The notes: a model not told the origin generated them from the sequence alone. DNA of 64,000 bases from Cephalotus follicularis (GCA_001972305.1 BDDD01005788.1:28491-92490); one strand, 5' to 3'. Shown: positions 10,702-23,225, counted from the first letter of the stretch. Numbers and translations are program-made.

Positions 10702-11787
10702 TCATTGGTAGTACTTCCTCAGATGCTCGGTATTCCAAGTTCTGGCAATCTCCCTGCCCCCCAGAGTTTCAAGTTTGAATGTCCCTGGACGGAGCACTCT
10801 CTTGACCTTGTATGGCCTTTCCCAGGTAGTGGCTAATTTTTCTCTGGTACCGAATGGATCCTCAATAGTTGAGTTGCATAGGACTAGATCTCCTTACCTT
10901 AGTGGTCGGGGGCTGACCCTTTTGTTATAGTAACGGCTCACTCTTTGTTGGTAGGCGGCAACTCTGATGGCGGCCTTATCTCTGAGCTATTCTACTTAAT
11001 CAAAGAGGCATCTAAGTCCTTCTTCATTGTTCTCTTTAGTGAAGTTCACAACCCTTGGTGACTGGATACCAATTTCCACCGGTATCATAGCTTCAGCTCC
11101 AAAGCAAAGGCTGTATGGGGACTTACCAGTTGTGGTCCGAGGAGTGGTTCGATACGCCCATAGTACACTTGGTAGCTCCTCTGTCCATTTTCCTTTGTTG
11201 TCTTCAAGGCACTTCTTCAATACTGAGATGATTTCTCTATTGATCACCTCCGCTTGACCATTACTCTGAGGGTAGGCTACTGAAACAAGTCTATACTCTA
11301 TTCTCCACTCTTTATGAAAGTCACAGAATGCTTGGAAATCAAACTGTTTATCATTGACTGAGACTATTATCCTCGGGACTCCAAATATACAGATGATGGA
11401 CTTCCATACAAAGCTTTCCGTGTTCTTTTCTGTGATCGTGATCAGGGGTTCTGCTTCTACCCACTTGGTGAAGTATTCCACCGCCACAATGAGAAATTTT
11501 CTCTGCCCTGTTGCCATCGGTAAAGGTCCAACGAAGTCCATCCCCCACTGTGCAAAGGGCCAGGGAGCCGTGATAGATGTCAAAGGTTCTGAGGGTCTCC
11601 TGCTTATGTTGACGTTCCTCTGGCACCTATCACACTTTCTCACAAAGTCTATGGCATTCTGGTGCATGATTGGCCAAAAATAGCCCTGCCTCAGCAGTTT
11701 GTAGGATAAGGTTTTGCCTCCCGTGTGATTGCCACAGATTCCTTCGTGAACCTCCCTTAGAGCATAATTGACCCCCGGGGGAGTCAT
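10702..11787 (-). pseudogene. integrase region of Tat-like pol
   Basis: The frame shows the HHCC zinc site (His residues around GICGNH, then CDRC) near the start. The core follows, with the first catalytic Asp in MDFVGPLP and the Glu in NGQAEVINR. The region normally reading SDNG is SVND, so the second catalytic aspartate is lost. A stop at 10996 interrupts the frame. Beyond it, - strand sequence down to a TGA at 10702-10704 still encodes the typical C-terminal block, ending in WNTEHLRKYYQ. In active relatives this domain inserts cDNA into the host genome. Confidence 0.85.
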
Positions 11788-11835
11788 ACACCTCAGGCAA
11801 GGATATGAAAATGACTTTTTGTAGAGAATTCCATC

Positions 11836-12544
11836 TCATAGGGTGAATCTGTTAGCTCTGTATACCAGCTTCCTGGCCTCCAAGGGGTCCTCGAACAGAA
11901 TCCCATTCCTCAGCCAGTTGATAAATGGGGTCATCCAGTTTGGCTCCTGTGGTAGGTCTATGTCCATCACATCTACTTCAGAGATGATGGGCCTGTCCAA
12001 GTAGTCTACTAGCACTGTTTGATTTTTTTCCAGCTCCTCCGCCGTGGCTAGTTTTGATAACTGGTCTGCTTGGGCGTTTTCTGCTCTGGGAACTTTCACA
12101 ACTCTTAGAACTTCGAAAGATGACTTCAAACTCTAGAAGTGTGATAAGAACTTGTCCATTGAGTCTTCTCGGGCTTCAACTCTCCACTTGCCAAGACCAT
12201 CACTAGCTAAGAATCACTGAAGGCTTATATCTTTTGCACCTCCAAGTGCTTTTCAATTGTCAGCCCGGCTATCAGACCTTCCCACTCAGCTTCGTTGTTC
12301 GTAGCTTTAAATCTAAACCTTAGAGCATATTCCAACGCCCAACAATATGGGCTCGTTAATACCAGCCCTACTTCACTGCAGTGATCCAGGAAGAGCCATC
12401 CACTAACAATTTCGATAACCCCCTCTCACTTTCAGAGGGGTCCTCCTCCATACACTCCGTGGGTGTATTATCTCCAACAAAGTTGGCCAGGACCTGTGAT
12501 TTGATTCCTGGCCTGGCTTCGAATTTCACATCATACTCGTCTAT
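11836..12544 (-). pseudogene. RNase H region of Tat-like pol
   Basis: The frame at 12129-11836 contains VPRAENAQADQLSKLA, the usual end of the Ty3/gypsy RNase H domain. Upstream - strand sequence near 12280-12300 encodes NNEAEWEGLIAGL, the segment with the catalytic Glu. At least two stops break the domain. In active elements it removes the RNA strand during cDNA synthesis. Confidence 0.75.
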
Positions 12545-13847
12545 TTAGACTGACCACTTGATTAATCTTCCTGAGGTGTCAGGCTTTGCTAGAACTTGTT
12601 TGAGTGGTTTGTCAGTCAGAACCTTGATTGTATGGGCTTGAAAATATGACCTTAATTTTCTGGCTGCTATGATCAGAGCATAGGAAAATTTTTCTACCTC
12701 TGGGTATTTCCCCTCAACGTCATTTAAGGCCTTGCTTACGTAGTATACCGGCCTTTGTACTTTCTCCTCCTCCATGACTAGCACTGCACTCACTGCGCCC
12801 GAGGTGGCCACAAGGTACAAATACAAGTCTTCCCCATCCTTAGGTTTTGAGATCAGAGGAGGGGAAGCCAAATATTCCCTTAATTTATCGAATGCTACTT
12901 GATATTCGTCGGACCAAGAAAATCCCTTGGGATCCCTAAGCACCTTGAAGAATGGGAGACACTTCTCTGCTGACTTTGAAACAAACCTGCTCAGGGCTGC
13001 TATCTTTCCATTCAGCTTTTGAACATTCCTGATGGTCTGGGGAGGCCTCATACTCTGAACTGCTAATATCTTCTCTGAGTTGGCCTCTATTCCTCTGCTT
13101 GAGACCATGAACCCGAGGAACTTACCAGAGGTGACCCCAAAAGTACACTTAGAAGGATTGAGTTTCATTTTGTATTTTCTCAGTACCTCAAATGTTTCCT
13201 CTAAGTCTTTAATGTGAGGGTTCCTTGCTGGCGTTTTGACGAGCATGTCGTCAATGTAAACCTTCATGTTTCTTCCGATCTGAGGTTCAAAGATCTTGTT
13301 GACCAGTCGTTGGTAAGTTGCCCCTACATTCTTCAACCCAAAGGGCATAACCTTGTAGCAATACATCCCCCGGTCTGTGATGAAAGCTGTCTTGCTCTCG
13401 TCGTGGTCTCAAGAAGCTTAACATTCTGTACCCCGAGTATGCATCCAAGAAGCTTAACATTCTGTACCTTGAGGTTGCATCCACCAACTGATCGATTTTG
13501 GGGAGAGGAAAGTGATCCTTGGGACAGGCTTTGTTGAGGTCCGTGAAGTCAATACACATCCTCCACTTTCCATTTACTTTTTTGACTATGACTGGATTCA
13601 CCAACCAATCTGAGTAATGCACCTCCCTGATGAATTTTTCTTGCAGTAGCTTGCTCACTTCTTCGGCTATCACCTGCTGCCTCTCAGGAGTGAAGTTCAT
13701 TTTTTTTGGCCTAGTCAGAGGCCTCATTGGATCCACACTTAGCTTGTGAACCATTACATTTGGGCTGATCCCAGTGACCTCCTCTGCCAACCAGAAAAAT
13801 ACATCTCTGTTATTTTGGAGGAATGTTATTAATTCCCCATTCTCCAC
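12545..13847 (-). pseudogene. reverse transcriptase region of Tat-like pol
   Basis: Two overlapping frames carry the RT domain: 13847-13287, with MCIDFTDLNKACPKD and FLDAYSGY, and 13366-12545, with MPFGLKN and the catalytic YIDDM. They are out of frame with each other. Between them a 22-base block is duplicated (13411-13432 and 13447-13468) and replaces the residues that normally follow DAYSGY. This local rearrangement destroys the active-site region. Downstream is the tether to RNase H (VYYVSKALN). Confidence 0.9.
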
Positions 13848-14036
13848 CTCCCCAAGCTGTGAGCCAACTTGGAAAACTCTTTCAGTATTTCCCTATTCCA
13901 AGGGCACTTGGATCACATCCTTAATAGGCTGTGGACGCTCCGGTTCCACGTCCCCTCTAAGTTCCACATTTGTAATAGGAAGTACATTTTCCTTCCCTTT
14001 ATCCATTATGGCAGTTTTGTAGCACTGCCTTGCCAC

Positions 14037-14531
14037 CTATTGATCTCCCCTGGCTTCCCCCAGGCCAAACCTTGTAGGAAACTTCATCAATAAGTGCCTT
14101 GTGGACAGTATCACCTCCATCAGGTTCAGGCCTGGTCGCCCAATTATCGCATTGTATGGGCTTGGTGTGTTCACCACCAGGAATGTCATCTGTACCTGGG
14201 TCTGGCGTGGGGTCATGCCTGTAACCACGGACAGTTCGATGGATCCCAGAGGACGGACCATCTCCCCTGCAAAGCCCACCAGTGGGGTTTTCATGAGTAT
14301 GAGCTGGTCGGTTGGTACCTTTAGCTGATCAAATGCATGTTTGTACAATATATCGGCCGAGATTCCGCTATCAATAAGAATTCTCTTCATAGTGAAAAGT
14401 TTCACCAGGCGAGTAACCACCATTGGATCATCATGAGGGAGACGTACTCCCTCGTAGTCTGCCTCGGAGAAGGATATCGCCTCCTCATCTCCAACTGTTT
14501 TCAACCTTTTGCTATGCTGAATTTGTTGCAC
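14037..14531 (-). pseudogene. aspartic protease region of Tat-like element
   Basis: The frame contains ILIDSGISADIL, the retroelement protease active site (Asp-Ser-Gly form), and the flap and C-terminal block YNAIIGRPGLN. It is separated by stops from gag and RT, although the domain itself is continuous for 164 codons. The protease would cut the Gag-Pol polyprotein. Confidence 0.85.
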
Positions 14532-14699
14532 AGCAATGGATTGCCTCCCATAGGCCTTTCTGGCATTTTATGGTTGCCACCAGATGCGACCCCCCCAGAG
14601 ATGGCGTGGATAAAACCCCTGGGCTACTGCTGTTGTTGCTCCACTGGTTGCTGAGGAGCCTCTTCTCTTCACTCCTTCCTTGCCTGAGGAGCATCCCTG

Positions 14700-15939
14700 T
14701 CCATATACTTGCATAGGTGCCCCTTTCAAATCAGGTCCTCAATTTGATTCTTTAGTTGCTTGCACTCATCGGTATCGTGCCCGTGGTCACGATGGTACCG
14801 GCAATATTTCTATGTGTCCCTCTTCTCTGCTGGGGACCTCAGTGGCGCAGGCCATACCTTGTCAGACTCTTCTCTCCTTGAGAGCTTGTGTCTGAGGTCA
14901 TCCCTGTGGAGCTCAGACCCCTCATTCCTCTTTTCTTTCTTGCCGGGAGCATTTAGTGAATGCTCTCATTTCTCCTCCTAATGGCCCGACCAGGATGTTT
15001 TCTATTTCTGACTGCCATCCCCTCATTTGCATTGATGTACCTCTCTACTCTTTTCAGCATGTCCGCCATATCCACAGCTGGCTTTTTCAGCAGAGAGAAA
15101 GTAAAGGGGGAGTTGTTCTTAAACCCACTGTTCAGAGCAGCTAGAGCGAAAGATGGCTCTAGGTCTTTCATTGTGAGAGACTCCTTGTTGAATCTGGTGA
15201 GGTAGTCTCTCAGTGATTCATCTTTCCCCTGCACCACGTTGATCAGATGGGTGGACTTTCTCCTCTGCGTGGCGTTGTTGAGGAATTTGGTGACAAACAG
15301 CTCCGCAAACTGGTTGAAATCTTCCACTGACCCCTCTGCAAAGGTTGAATACTAGGATTGGGCAGCTCCAGTCAATGTTGCCGGGAATCCTCTGCAAAGA
15401 GTGGCATCCGAGGCCTGGTACACCAATATGGTTTGGATGTAGGTGCGCACATGTTGGATGGGATCCGTGGACCCATCATACTACTAGAGACTCGGGAGCC
15501 GGAATCCACTAGGGATACGCTCCTTCATGATCTCGGATGTGAAGGGGTTGGCGCTAATGTTGCGCACCTCGGCCAAATATCCCCTTGGCTACTCAGCTCC
15601 ACGGATCCTCCTCTCCATCTCCGCAAGCTTCTTGTTCATCTCTTGCTCGACCTCTTCAATGTTCCTAGCCCTACTAGAAACCTGCAACTCCCCTGCCAGT
15701 GTGGCGGTGTGGCACATCCTGCTCCCTCGCGATGTACCAGTCCTGCGTGAGGCATTGGAACGCACACGCATCTCCTCGGCACCTCCATGGCGTTCCACCT
15801 CCATCGTCTGGTGCTCGGGGTGCTCTGGCCAGGGATCGTTGTGATCCCGGGCAGTTGAGGACGCTGCCTTCTGAGATGTATTAATCTCAGTTCTCCTCCT
15901 CAGGGATGCATCGACCCCTGACCGCCTTGGGGGAAGCAT
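14700..15939 (-). pseudogene. gag region of Tat-like element
   Basis: The frame 15327-14953 carries the retrotransposon gag core (FAELFVTKFLNN, then VVQGKDESLRDYLTRFN). The frame 15939-15589 is the charged N-terminal part. Near 14756-14800 the - strand encodes a Cys/His cluster, CRYHRDHGHDTDEC, typical of gag C-termini in this group. The blocks are split by stop codons and a frameshift. Gag would form the virus-like particle in an active element. Confidence 0.8.
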
Positions 15940-16254
15940 GCCCCTTAACGGGTTTCGCCTTTGCCCATGGGGGCGTCAGTTCACCTAGGCCGGCCTCTGT
16001 GGTCCGGAATGTCCTTGGGCCACTGGTAGGGCAGGTCCAGGTTGATTCTGGTTGGCTAAGCTGGTAGCCAACAGGATGGTGAGGCGCTCCACTCCTTAGA
16101 GCAACTATGTGAGTTGCTCTCCAGTAATGGGGGCTCGCTCGGCAGTGGCAGCAACTTGGCCAGTTGAAGCCGGGTTGTTCCCAATAGCAGCCTGGCTGCC
16201 ACCGGCTGTTGAGTGGTTGGTATTCTTTCTCGGATGCATGATTCTCGATAGATT

Positions 16255-16284
16255 TTTATTGCGTTTCCCACAGACAGCGCTAAC
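16255..16284 (-). other. primer-site region and leader of Tat-like element
   Basis: Just inside the 5' LTR the - strand reads TTAGCGCTGTCTGTGGGAAA. This block at the LTR edge is characteristic of many plant Tat/Athila-type elements. The matching tRNA was not determined. Confidence 0.5.
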
Positions 16285-16760
16285 TATTGATACAAAAATC
16301 CTCCCTTCAACAGTATCCTACGTAGATGACTTTGATTTGTTGGAGGGAACGCTCTAATATGCCCGAGAAGAAAGATTGAATGGTGATTATCCCGGCACAA
16401 GTGGAACGAACACGTTGAAGGTCCAGAAGGTTGACGTTCAAGTTAGACAATGCACAGGAAGATATAGGTTCTTTTGTATGCAAAAATGGCTGACCCTGTT
16501 AATGTTGTTGATTCTAATATTTATAGGCCTTGATTGTAACTGCTGAGCGTGAGAATCGGAGCTAATGTATATCCCCTAAGAAAATGCCCGCGGATCACGG
16601 GCATAACCCTGATCTCTACCGGATTTGGTGCCTGTATTCCTATTAAACGCGATTCGTTGGTTGGTAACGTCTGACCATGTGCCAGGGTCTCTAAATGACA
16701 CCTGTTTCAATTACCTGAGAACATGTGACATAATTTGTAGGTTAATTTTTACCCACATCA
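16285..16760 (-). repeat. 5' LTR of the full-length Tat-like element
   Basis: The 476-bp LTR is the partner of 5838-6332. Its terminal TG (as read on +) has mutated to TA. It lacks about 20 bases present in the other LTR. GGTTT at 16761-16765 is the second half of the TSD. It contains the TATA box region near 16520-16530, read on the - strand. Confidence 0.93.
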
Positions 16761-16765
16761 GGTTT

Positions 16766-17948
16766 AAAGTATGATTAAAAGTACACAACCTACTTACTCT
16801 TTTTAACTTTATATTAAATAATATTCTATAACTAAAGGGTTCTCATCAATTAAGGTGCAAAATGGTTTTCTTTAAAGAATTATTTGTACCCTTTGAACAA
16901 TATCAAATTTGATAATAGGTTAAAACAAATATCCCTCCAGGATATATGACAAAACCTTTGAAGACGTTATGCATAACAATCTTGGAAATCTTCCAAAGAT
17001 TCTCTCATTGAAACACACGGGATGAGGAATTTTGGTTCTGTTAATAACAAAACTTATTTGACAAAAATAACATGAGAAGAAAAAGTTAAACTTTTATACA
17101 TTTGAATAGTAAAAAACATGATTTGGTTTCGTTATTTTTTATAAATAAATAAATGTATTACACGTGTAAAGTCACGTGTATTGAAATTAAAAAATTGATA
17201 AAAATTTTGAGATATCTTACATTTCTCGTTAAACTAATAACTGACATAACTATTGACATGATAATTATGTTAGTTTAAATTTTGAAATTTAATTAACTTT
17301 ATTTTTTAAAAATCAATTTATATAAATAATATGTATTTTAATTAATTTCATATTTAAAAAAACATAAAAGATAGCTTCATATTATCCACAAGCGTGTAAA
17401 GTACCACGAGTCTAACAATCGTGTCACTCACATGTTGGTATATAACGTATATATAATGTCTATGCATCTAACTTAGGTGTATAATCATTTTAATTAAGTG
17501 TCTTGCGATTAATATTTTTTAAATCCGGCTGTTCGATTTGATATACTATCAATATATATCATTCATGCAAATTTTTAAGTCAGTCAAATTTCTCTAGATA
17601 TTCTATTGAATAGACTAAGTTTTTGTTTCATATGAGTAAATTATAAAACGATTAAGTTTTGTATATGCAAATGATTTGCTAGAGATTTTTATTTTATATG
17701 AAAAATTATATGCATGATTAGACATGAAGAACATAAAATCTAATAGTTAAATTTAAAGATTATTAATCACAAGTCATTTAATTACGGTGAATATGCACCT
17801 AAGTTATGTATAATATCAATATAAATAAGTTTGTCAAAAAATTAAATTCATAATCTAGACATATAAAACATCAAGTTGAACGATTAAATTTAAAAATTAT
17901 TAATCATAATTAAGTCTTAATTATGATAACTATGTACTTAAGTTAAGT

Positions 17949-17986
<38 letters not shown>

Positions 17987-19400
17987 GAAAATGAAATGTC
18001 CCAAACGAATGTAAGATAATTTGTTTTTCAAATAAATTTACCAACAGTTGCTATTTTGTGAATTTGTGATTGTATAAACCCAATTAACATGTTAATAAGT
18101 TAATCTAGTTTTAACGTCTTTTTTATGATACAACATAAGGAAAGATTTTTTTTTTTAAAATGTCAAATCATTCATTAAGGATCAAATCATGATTTTTTCA
18201 ATGATTAATATAAAATATTTGTTGTTAGAGTGTTCTCTAATGAAGACTTACCTAATAATTCAAGTGTTGAAACCACATTTGTTAAATAATTTGATAAAAT
18301 TTTACAATAAAGTGTAGAGAGTATTATAATAATTAGAAATGATAACAAATTGACGCCGCCCAAATAATAAATAAGTAGGGAGGAAGAATATGAGCACATT
18401 AAAAGGAAAAGATAAAGATAAAGATAGAAACAAATAACATATTGATCCAACAAACGATTTTAATAATGACAGATTGACAAAAACTGCCTGAGGAGGAAGA
18501 ATATGTTGTCATGTGATCTTTTTCCTCACATATATATTATATTATATAATACTCACATGTCAATCAAATCTTTGACTAATTATCAAATTTCCTCATTTGC
18601 CGATTATCATTCACGATTATACGTGATAATATAATTAAAAAATAATTTTAATTATTGAATTCAATCTTTTTCTTTAAAACAATGAATCGTCTTGTATTTG
18701 TTAATCTATTACGATATATTTATATATCAATTTTATATTTTTAATTATTTTATAATGAATTGATAAAAATCATTATATCACGATGAAATAATTAGAAAAG
18801 AGAGACAGAAAATGTAAAATATATAGATGTAACATTTTATACATAAAAAATAAGGAAAATCCTTATTTAAATGAGAACAAAAAACAAAAGTGAACACAGA
18901 AAAGTCTATATCAGGGTGTTAGTGGAGTCCTGTATCGTTCATGTCCACCAGCTCATTTAATTTTATATATATCCTATTTCATTTCATTTCATTGTTATTC
19001 TAATTATATCCTCCTCCTCTGTATATTTTTATTCACAAATATTATAATAATACTGAAAACCCACCCTAGTAATTTTATCAATTTATTTTATTTTAACATA
19101 TATGGTATTATAATATTAAATACATTGATACATCTCATTAATTTTTATACATCGCATCTGTTTTGTTTATGTAATAAAACGAAAAAAAATTGATAAAAAA
19201 ATTGAAAAATCTAACATTAATTTAAAGAGATTATAGGATTATGGATATGGGGCCATTATTTATTGTCTAATAAAATGACACTTGAAAAAAAAAAAAAAAA
19301 GGACACAAGTGGGTCCTACACGTAAAACATTGGAACCAAAATTCTCCACAGCAAACGTGGCTTACAACGCCACAGAATGCCACAAACTCTCCCACTACTT
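16766..19400. other. AT-rich spacer upstream of the host gene
   Basis: The spacer is very AT-rich with no supported gene. A TA microsatellite lies at about 17948-17981. A MITE-like inverted repeat (17437-17960) is described separately. A poly(A) run lies near 19285-19301, and repeated AT-rich blocks occur throughout. The 3' end probably includes the promoter of the DUF3527 gene. Confidence 0.5.
17437..17960. mobile_element. possible AT-rich MITE with inverted and repeated arms
   Basis: The left arm (about 17437-17525, around CATCTAACTTAGGTGTATAA) matches the reverse complement of two tandem right-arm blocks. These lie at about 17745-17815 (CACCTAAGTTATG) and 17880-17950 (GTACTTAAGTTAAGTAC). 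Each right block also holds ATTAAATTTAAAnATTATTAATCA or a close variant. No clean TSD could be fixed because the right end runs into a TA microsatellite, so the family is unknown. Confidence 0.45.
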
Positions 19401-20768
19401 TAGTCTTTAGTTGGTGCTTTCTCTCTCTACAACACATAGCTGGTTTTTATAGATTAGTGTCTAAAACAGTTACACTAAACACCTGTTTTTTGTGTCTTTC
19501 AACTTTTTTAGAAACAGAAACACTATGTTATTTTGTAACTTTAGTGTTTTGTCTTTCTGTTAACTGGCTTCTTTGTTTCTGAGATGAGCTCAAAATTAAT
19601 GGGCACTTAAGTGATTTGCTTTAGAGGGAGTTATGGGTTGCTTCTCTTGCTTTGTGGGTTTTTCTTAACTGGAGTTTGGTTTTGGTTCCTTGGATCCATT
19701 TCTTCTGGTAAGCACAAAACTTCTTTTTTCTCAGTTGTTTATTCATCAAAGTTTGCAACCTTTTAGTTTACTAGTATTTCTGGATGAGTTTGTTTTTTAA
19801 TTTTTGTGGTACTTTGTGGACTAATTTGTATTATATTATTGCCATCAGATTATAGATTTGTCCTTTTAAAGTTGGTACATTATAAAAATTTGAAATTTAG
19901 CTTGTCTAAGAGTGTTTTTTTTCTGTTCATTTTGTGAAAACTTTCCTTCTTTCCTCTTGCCTTTTCTCTCTTCCTTAGAATCAAAAGCTGGCAGAATTGG
20001 TGAGCTAAATGGAATTAATTGGATTGTAGTATTGAAGTTCTGTTTTTTAATCATCTATCTTTGAGTCTGAGCAACATAATCGGCCTTCTTGAGCATGTAA
20101 TTTGTTCAATCTTCTCTCTGTGTTGTGTGTGCTATGTATCTTATGCTTGAATGAGTTTTTTATTTGATATAATAGTAGCCTTTTAAATATCTGCTTATGC
20201 AATTTTTGGGGTTTCTAATTTGACATCTTTCTACCTTTGGCTCTCTCTTCCTGGTTATTATTTACTGTTTCATATTCTTTCATTAACTTGAACATTAATT
20301 TCCATCCAATTATTGTTGATACGTGATATTATGGCTTAAATTTTCTTTCAGTAAAGAAACAAATTCAATGGGAATTAAGAAGAGAAAGTAGGAAGATACC
20401 CGTTATTGAAATTGGTATCCATACAAGGATAAACAGATGACAGCTTACAGAATTACTTTATTAGGCTTTTTTTATTTTATTTCATAATTTGTTAATCGGA
20501 TATTTTCTTTAACTTTTTCTAAAAATGGTTTATGTGTCAATCATTATTGGTTTCTTTTTGTTTCTTTTATGCATTTTTTTTGTTAGATTCTAATCTGGCC
20601 GATGCTAACTGTTTACATCACTCTTCAGATTTCTCCTTGTGAGGTATGATTTGGATAGAGAGACTTCCACATAATGTAGTCAGCTGTCAAGCTATCATCA
20701 AGAGGGAGGCATATGATGGAAATCAAAGTTTTCCACCTTTAATGCACTTCTTTTAACTGCGGCAGAAG
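19400..20768 (+). promoter_or_regulatory. probable 5' leader of the DUF3527 gene, with a leader intron
   Basis: A TATA-like TTTTTATAGA lies near 19445. A good donor, CTG/GTAAGC, begins an intron at 19708. The best acceptor, TCTTCAG at 20622-20628, follows a branch-like GATGCTAACT. This gives a leader intron of about 0.9 kb, though an acceptor near 20350 is also possible. A short upstream ORF of 11 codons starts at the ATG near 19632, inside the inferred first leader exon. Transcript evidence would be needed to fix the exons. Confidence 0.4.
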
Positions 20769-23225
20769 ATGGAGAATACTATGAATGTTCAGAAAGACAA
20801 CGAGGATAAAGAAGTTTCACTGGATAGCTTGAGCGAAGACACAGAAATATTGGGAGACATTGCTATAGATGGTTCTGAAAAGTTGGTAGGAAGAGTAAAT
20901 CGACCGGATACCTTAATTTTAAATGTTGATCAACTTATGAACAATAAAAGCTCAATTGGTGATTTGTTGCTTCGAAGTGTTCGTGTCTTAGATAATAGAA
21001 TTCCTAAGCATATGGTTACTCTGGATGAGAAATATCTCCGTCGTTGCCTGGAATTGATTCATATCAGTGCATCAAAAGCACCCCCTTGCAACATCTCCGT
21101 GAACTTAAGGTCTACAAAGGTAAATAATTTGTCTGACTGCTCAAATCAAGCTGAAATAAGAAATCAAAATGCATTAGATTTAGCTAGATTCGTTTTGGAG
21201 GGTCCATTGGCTACTGGCACTGGGAGTGTAGTCATTAGTGCTGAAGGGCAGTGGATTGCTGGTTCAATCATGGGTAGCAAGAGCATGGAGAATATATTGA
21301 CCAGCCCTTTGTTACGGAAATTGGGTGCTGTAGAGGACGATGCTAATTCCAAAGGCATCGGTTTGAATGATGTCAAAGCGTCAGCAATTGATGATTTCAT
21401 TATCTTTCCTGGTAAATTAAGTGTTAACTCACTGCATAACCTAGGAAATGAAACACAGATTCTGCAAAACCATAAATATGGATCACAGACTGCACATAAA
21501 CAACATGTTTCAATGTCAAGCACAAAAACTACATGTTCTGATCAGTCTTCCTCTACTTCTGCTTCTGCCAGCATCTCTCAGGGATTGTTGCAATGCATTT
21601 GGAAAGGTGGGGTTCCCCATTTTATTTTCTCTGTGGACGATCAGAGGGATGCCTATGTGGCTAACTTGTGGAAGATTGACTCAGCGGATGATAAGGTTTT
21701 GGACTATGTGTACCTGTTCCATTCTATTAAAGATGGACGAAAGAAACTTGAGATTAATGATAATGAGTCGCACCTTGTTGGCAAGATGAAGGTATCAACT
21801 TCTTTCACCGTCTGCTTCAATAATAAAAAAATCATGGAGAGAGAGTTCATATTATTTGGTGTTAATGAGAAATTTATGGGGGAGATGCAAAATGATAGTC
21901 ACAACCTCAGGAAGAACAAGGGTTTGTCGAAGGTGGTGAAGGTGCTCAGAACTAGTCACTCATCCAAGCACAGAAGTACCTCCAAATTTAGCGGATCAAG
22001 TGACATTATAGAAAATCGTTCATGGGACCCAAGTCAAGCTGGAGGCAACAATTCTGATGTACTTGCTGGTTTCAATCATCTAGATAATCAGCTTCCTCCT
22101 AATCTTGAATTAGCTGCCATTGTTGTGAAAGAACAGCTCCCTGTTGATCATCATGAGAAGGTTGGAGGTTGGGGCATGGAATTTCTTAAGAAAGTGAGAC
22201 TAAAGCAAACCACTCTGGAAGCCCCGGTAGCTTCTGCTTATTGTGTGCAAGATACTGGTAAGTGTGCAATGAGTATAGAAATTCTTGTGCCAGCGGGTCT
22301 TCATGGTGGGCCAAGAGCCAGACATGGTGGCCCTTCTAGTCTCATTGAACGATGGAGATCTGGAGGAAGCTGTGATTGTGGTGGCTGGGACCTGGGTTGC
22401 CCCCTGACTGTTCTTAAAACCCAAGAAAAGACTTCATCCGAAGCAGCTATGCCAGAGTGCTGCAGGTTCTTTGATTTGTTTATCAAAGTATGTCATCCTC
22501 CTTGAATTTATTTCTCAATTACCTTTTAAAACGGACAACTGGTTTCACTACTTGGTTCAAGATACAAGAACGAATAGATTTTTTTTTTTTTTTGCCATTT
22601 GTCCTCTCGATTCGATTCTACTTTCTATGTTTCTCCATATCTACATTTTTCGGGGTCTTTTGTTGTTTTTCCATTTCAAGGTTAGGTTTATTATAATGCA
22701 AATTATGTGCTATTACTGTTTAATATTAAGTTGTGTTTTATTTTGACTGAAAAAGAAAGTTGATATGCCTCTGAAACACCAGTGGTACTGTAAAAGTTGC
22801 TTTGAACCACATTCATGGTTTTTATATTTAGAAAAAATGTTTGTATACGGAATTCTCTATATTCTCTCATTTCTTCTAGGAAAAAGGCATTTTAATTGCT
22901 GTAAAAAACTATCAGAACAATTTCTCACTATAATATTAACATTCTTTCGTTGGTGATGTATTAAGCGATTACAACTTATTTAAAAAAAAGCAGTTAATCC
23001 TATTAAGTTAAAAAAAAAAAAAGTATATGACCATGCCCCACAATATATTTTCAGGGTTCAGAGCATGGCACTCCCACGTTGAGGATGGTGAATGTGCGCG
23101 ATGGTTTGTACTTTGTTCATTTTCAATCTACTCTTTCAGCTCTGCAGTCCTTTTCAATTGCAGTAGCATATGTTCATGGCCAGAGTCCTAGCCTCCGACC
23201 TGAAAATGTGCAGGAGGTGAACTAG
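20769..23225 (+). CDS. DUF3527-family protein (host gene, two coding exons)
   Basis: This is the only clear host gene. Exon 1 is 20769-22487 and exon 2 is 23055-23225. The donor AAA/GTATGT and acceptor TTTTCAG/GGTT join in phase 0, giving 629 aa. The N-terminal half is Ser- and Asn-rich with no known fold. From about residue 270 the plant DUF3527 region begins (GLLQCIWKGGVPHFIFSVDD). It continues through a basic Ser-rich stretch (about 385-415) to the conserved C-terminal block: GGWDLGCPL (about 540), then DGLYFVHFQSTLSALQSFS and RPENVQE in exon 2. The biochemical function of the family is not known; Arabidopsis members carry uninformative names. The frame is open with no lesions. No signal peptide or membrane segment is evident. 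The start is the first ATG after the inferred leader acceptor. Confidence 0.88.

Larger units (their letters stand above)
5838..16760 (-). mobile_element. full-length Tat-like Ty3/gypsy LTR retrotransposon, defective
   Basis: The element is bounded by two LTRs and a perfect 5-bp TSD, GGTTT, at 5833-5837 and 16761-16765. Read on the - strand the order is 5' LTR (16760-16285), primer-site region, gag, protease, RT, RNase H, integrase ending at 10702, spacer, antisense aORF, polypurine tract, 3' LTR (6332-5838). Integrase after RNase H marks it as Ty3/gypsy. The antisense extra gene before the 3' LTR points to the Tat group. Every coding block carries stops or frameshifts, and the integrase lacks one catalytic aspartate, so it is immobile on its own. 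Confidence 0.93.
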
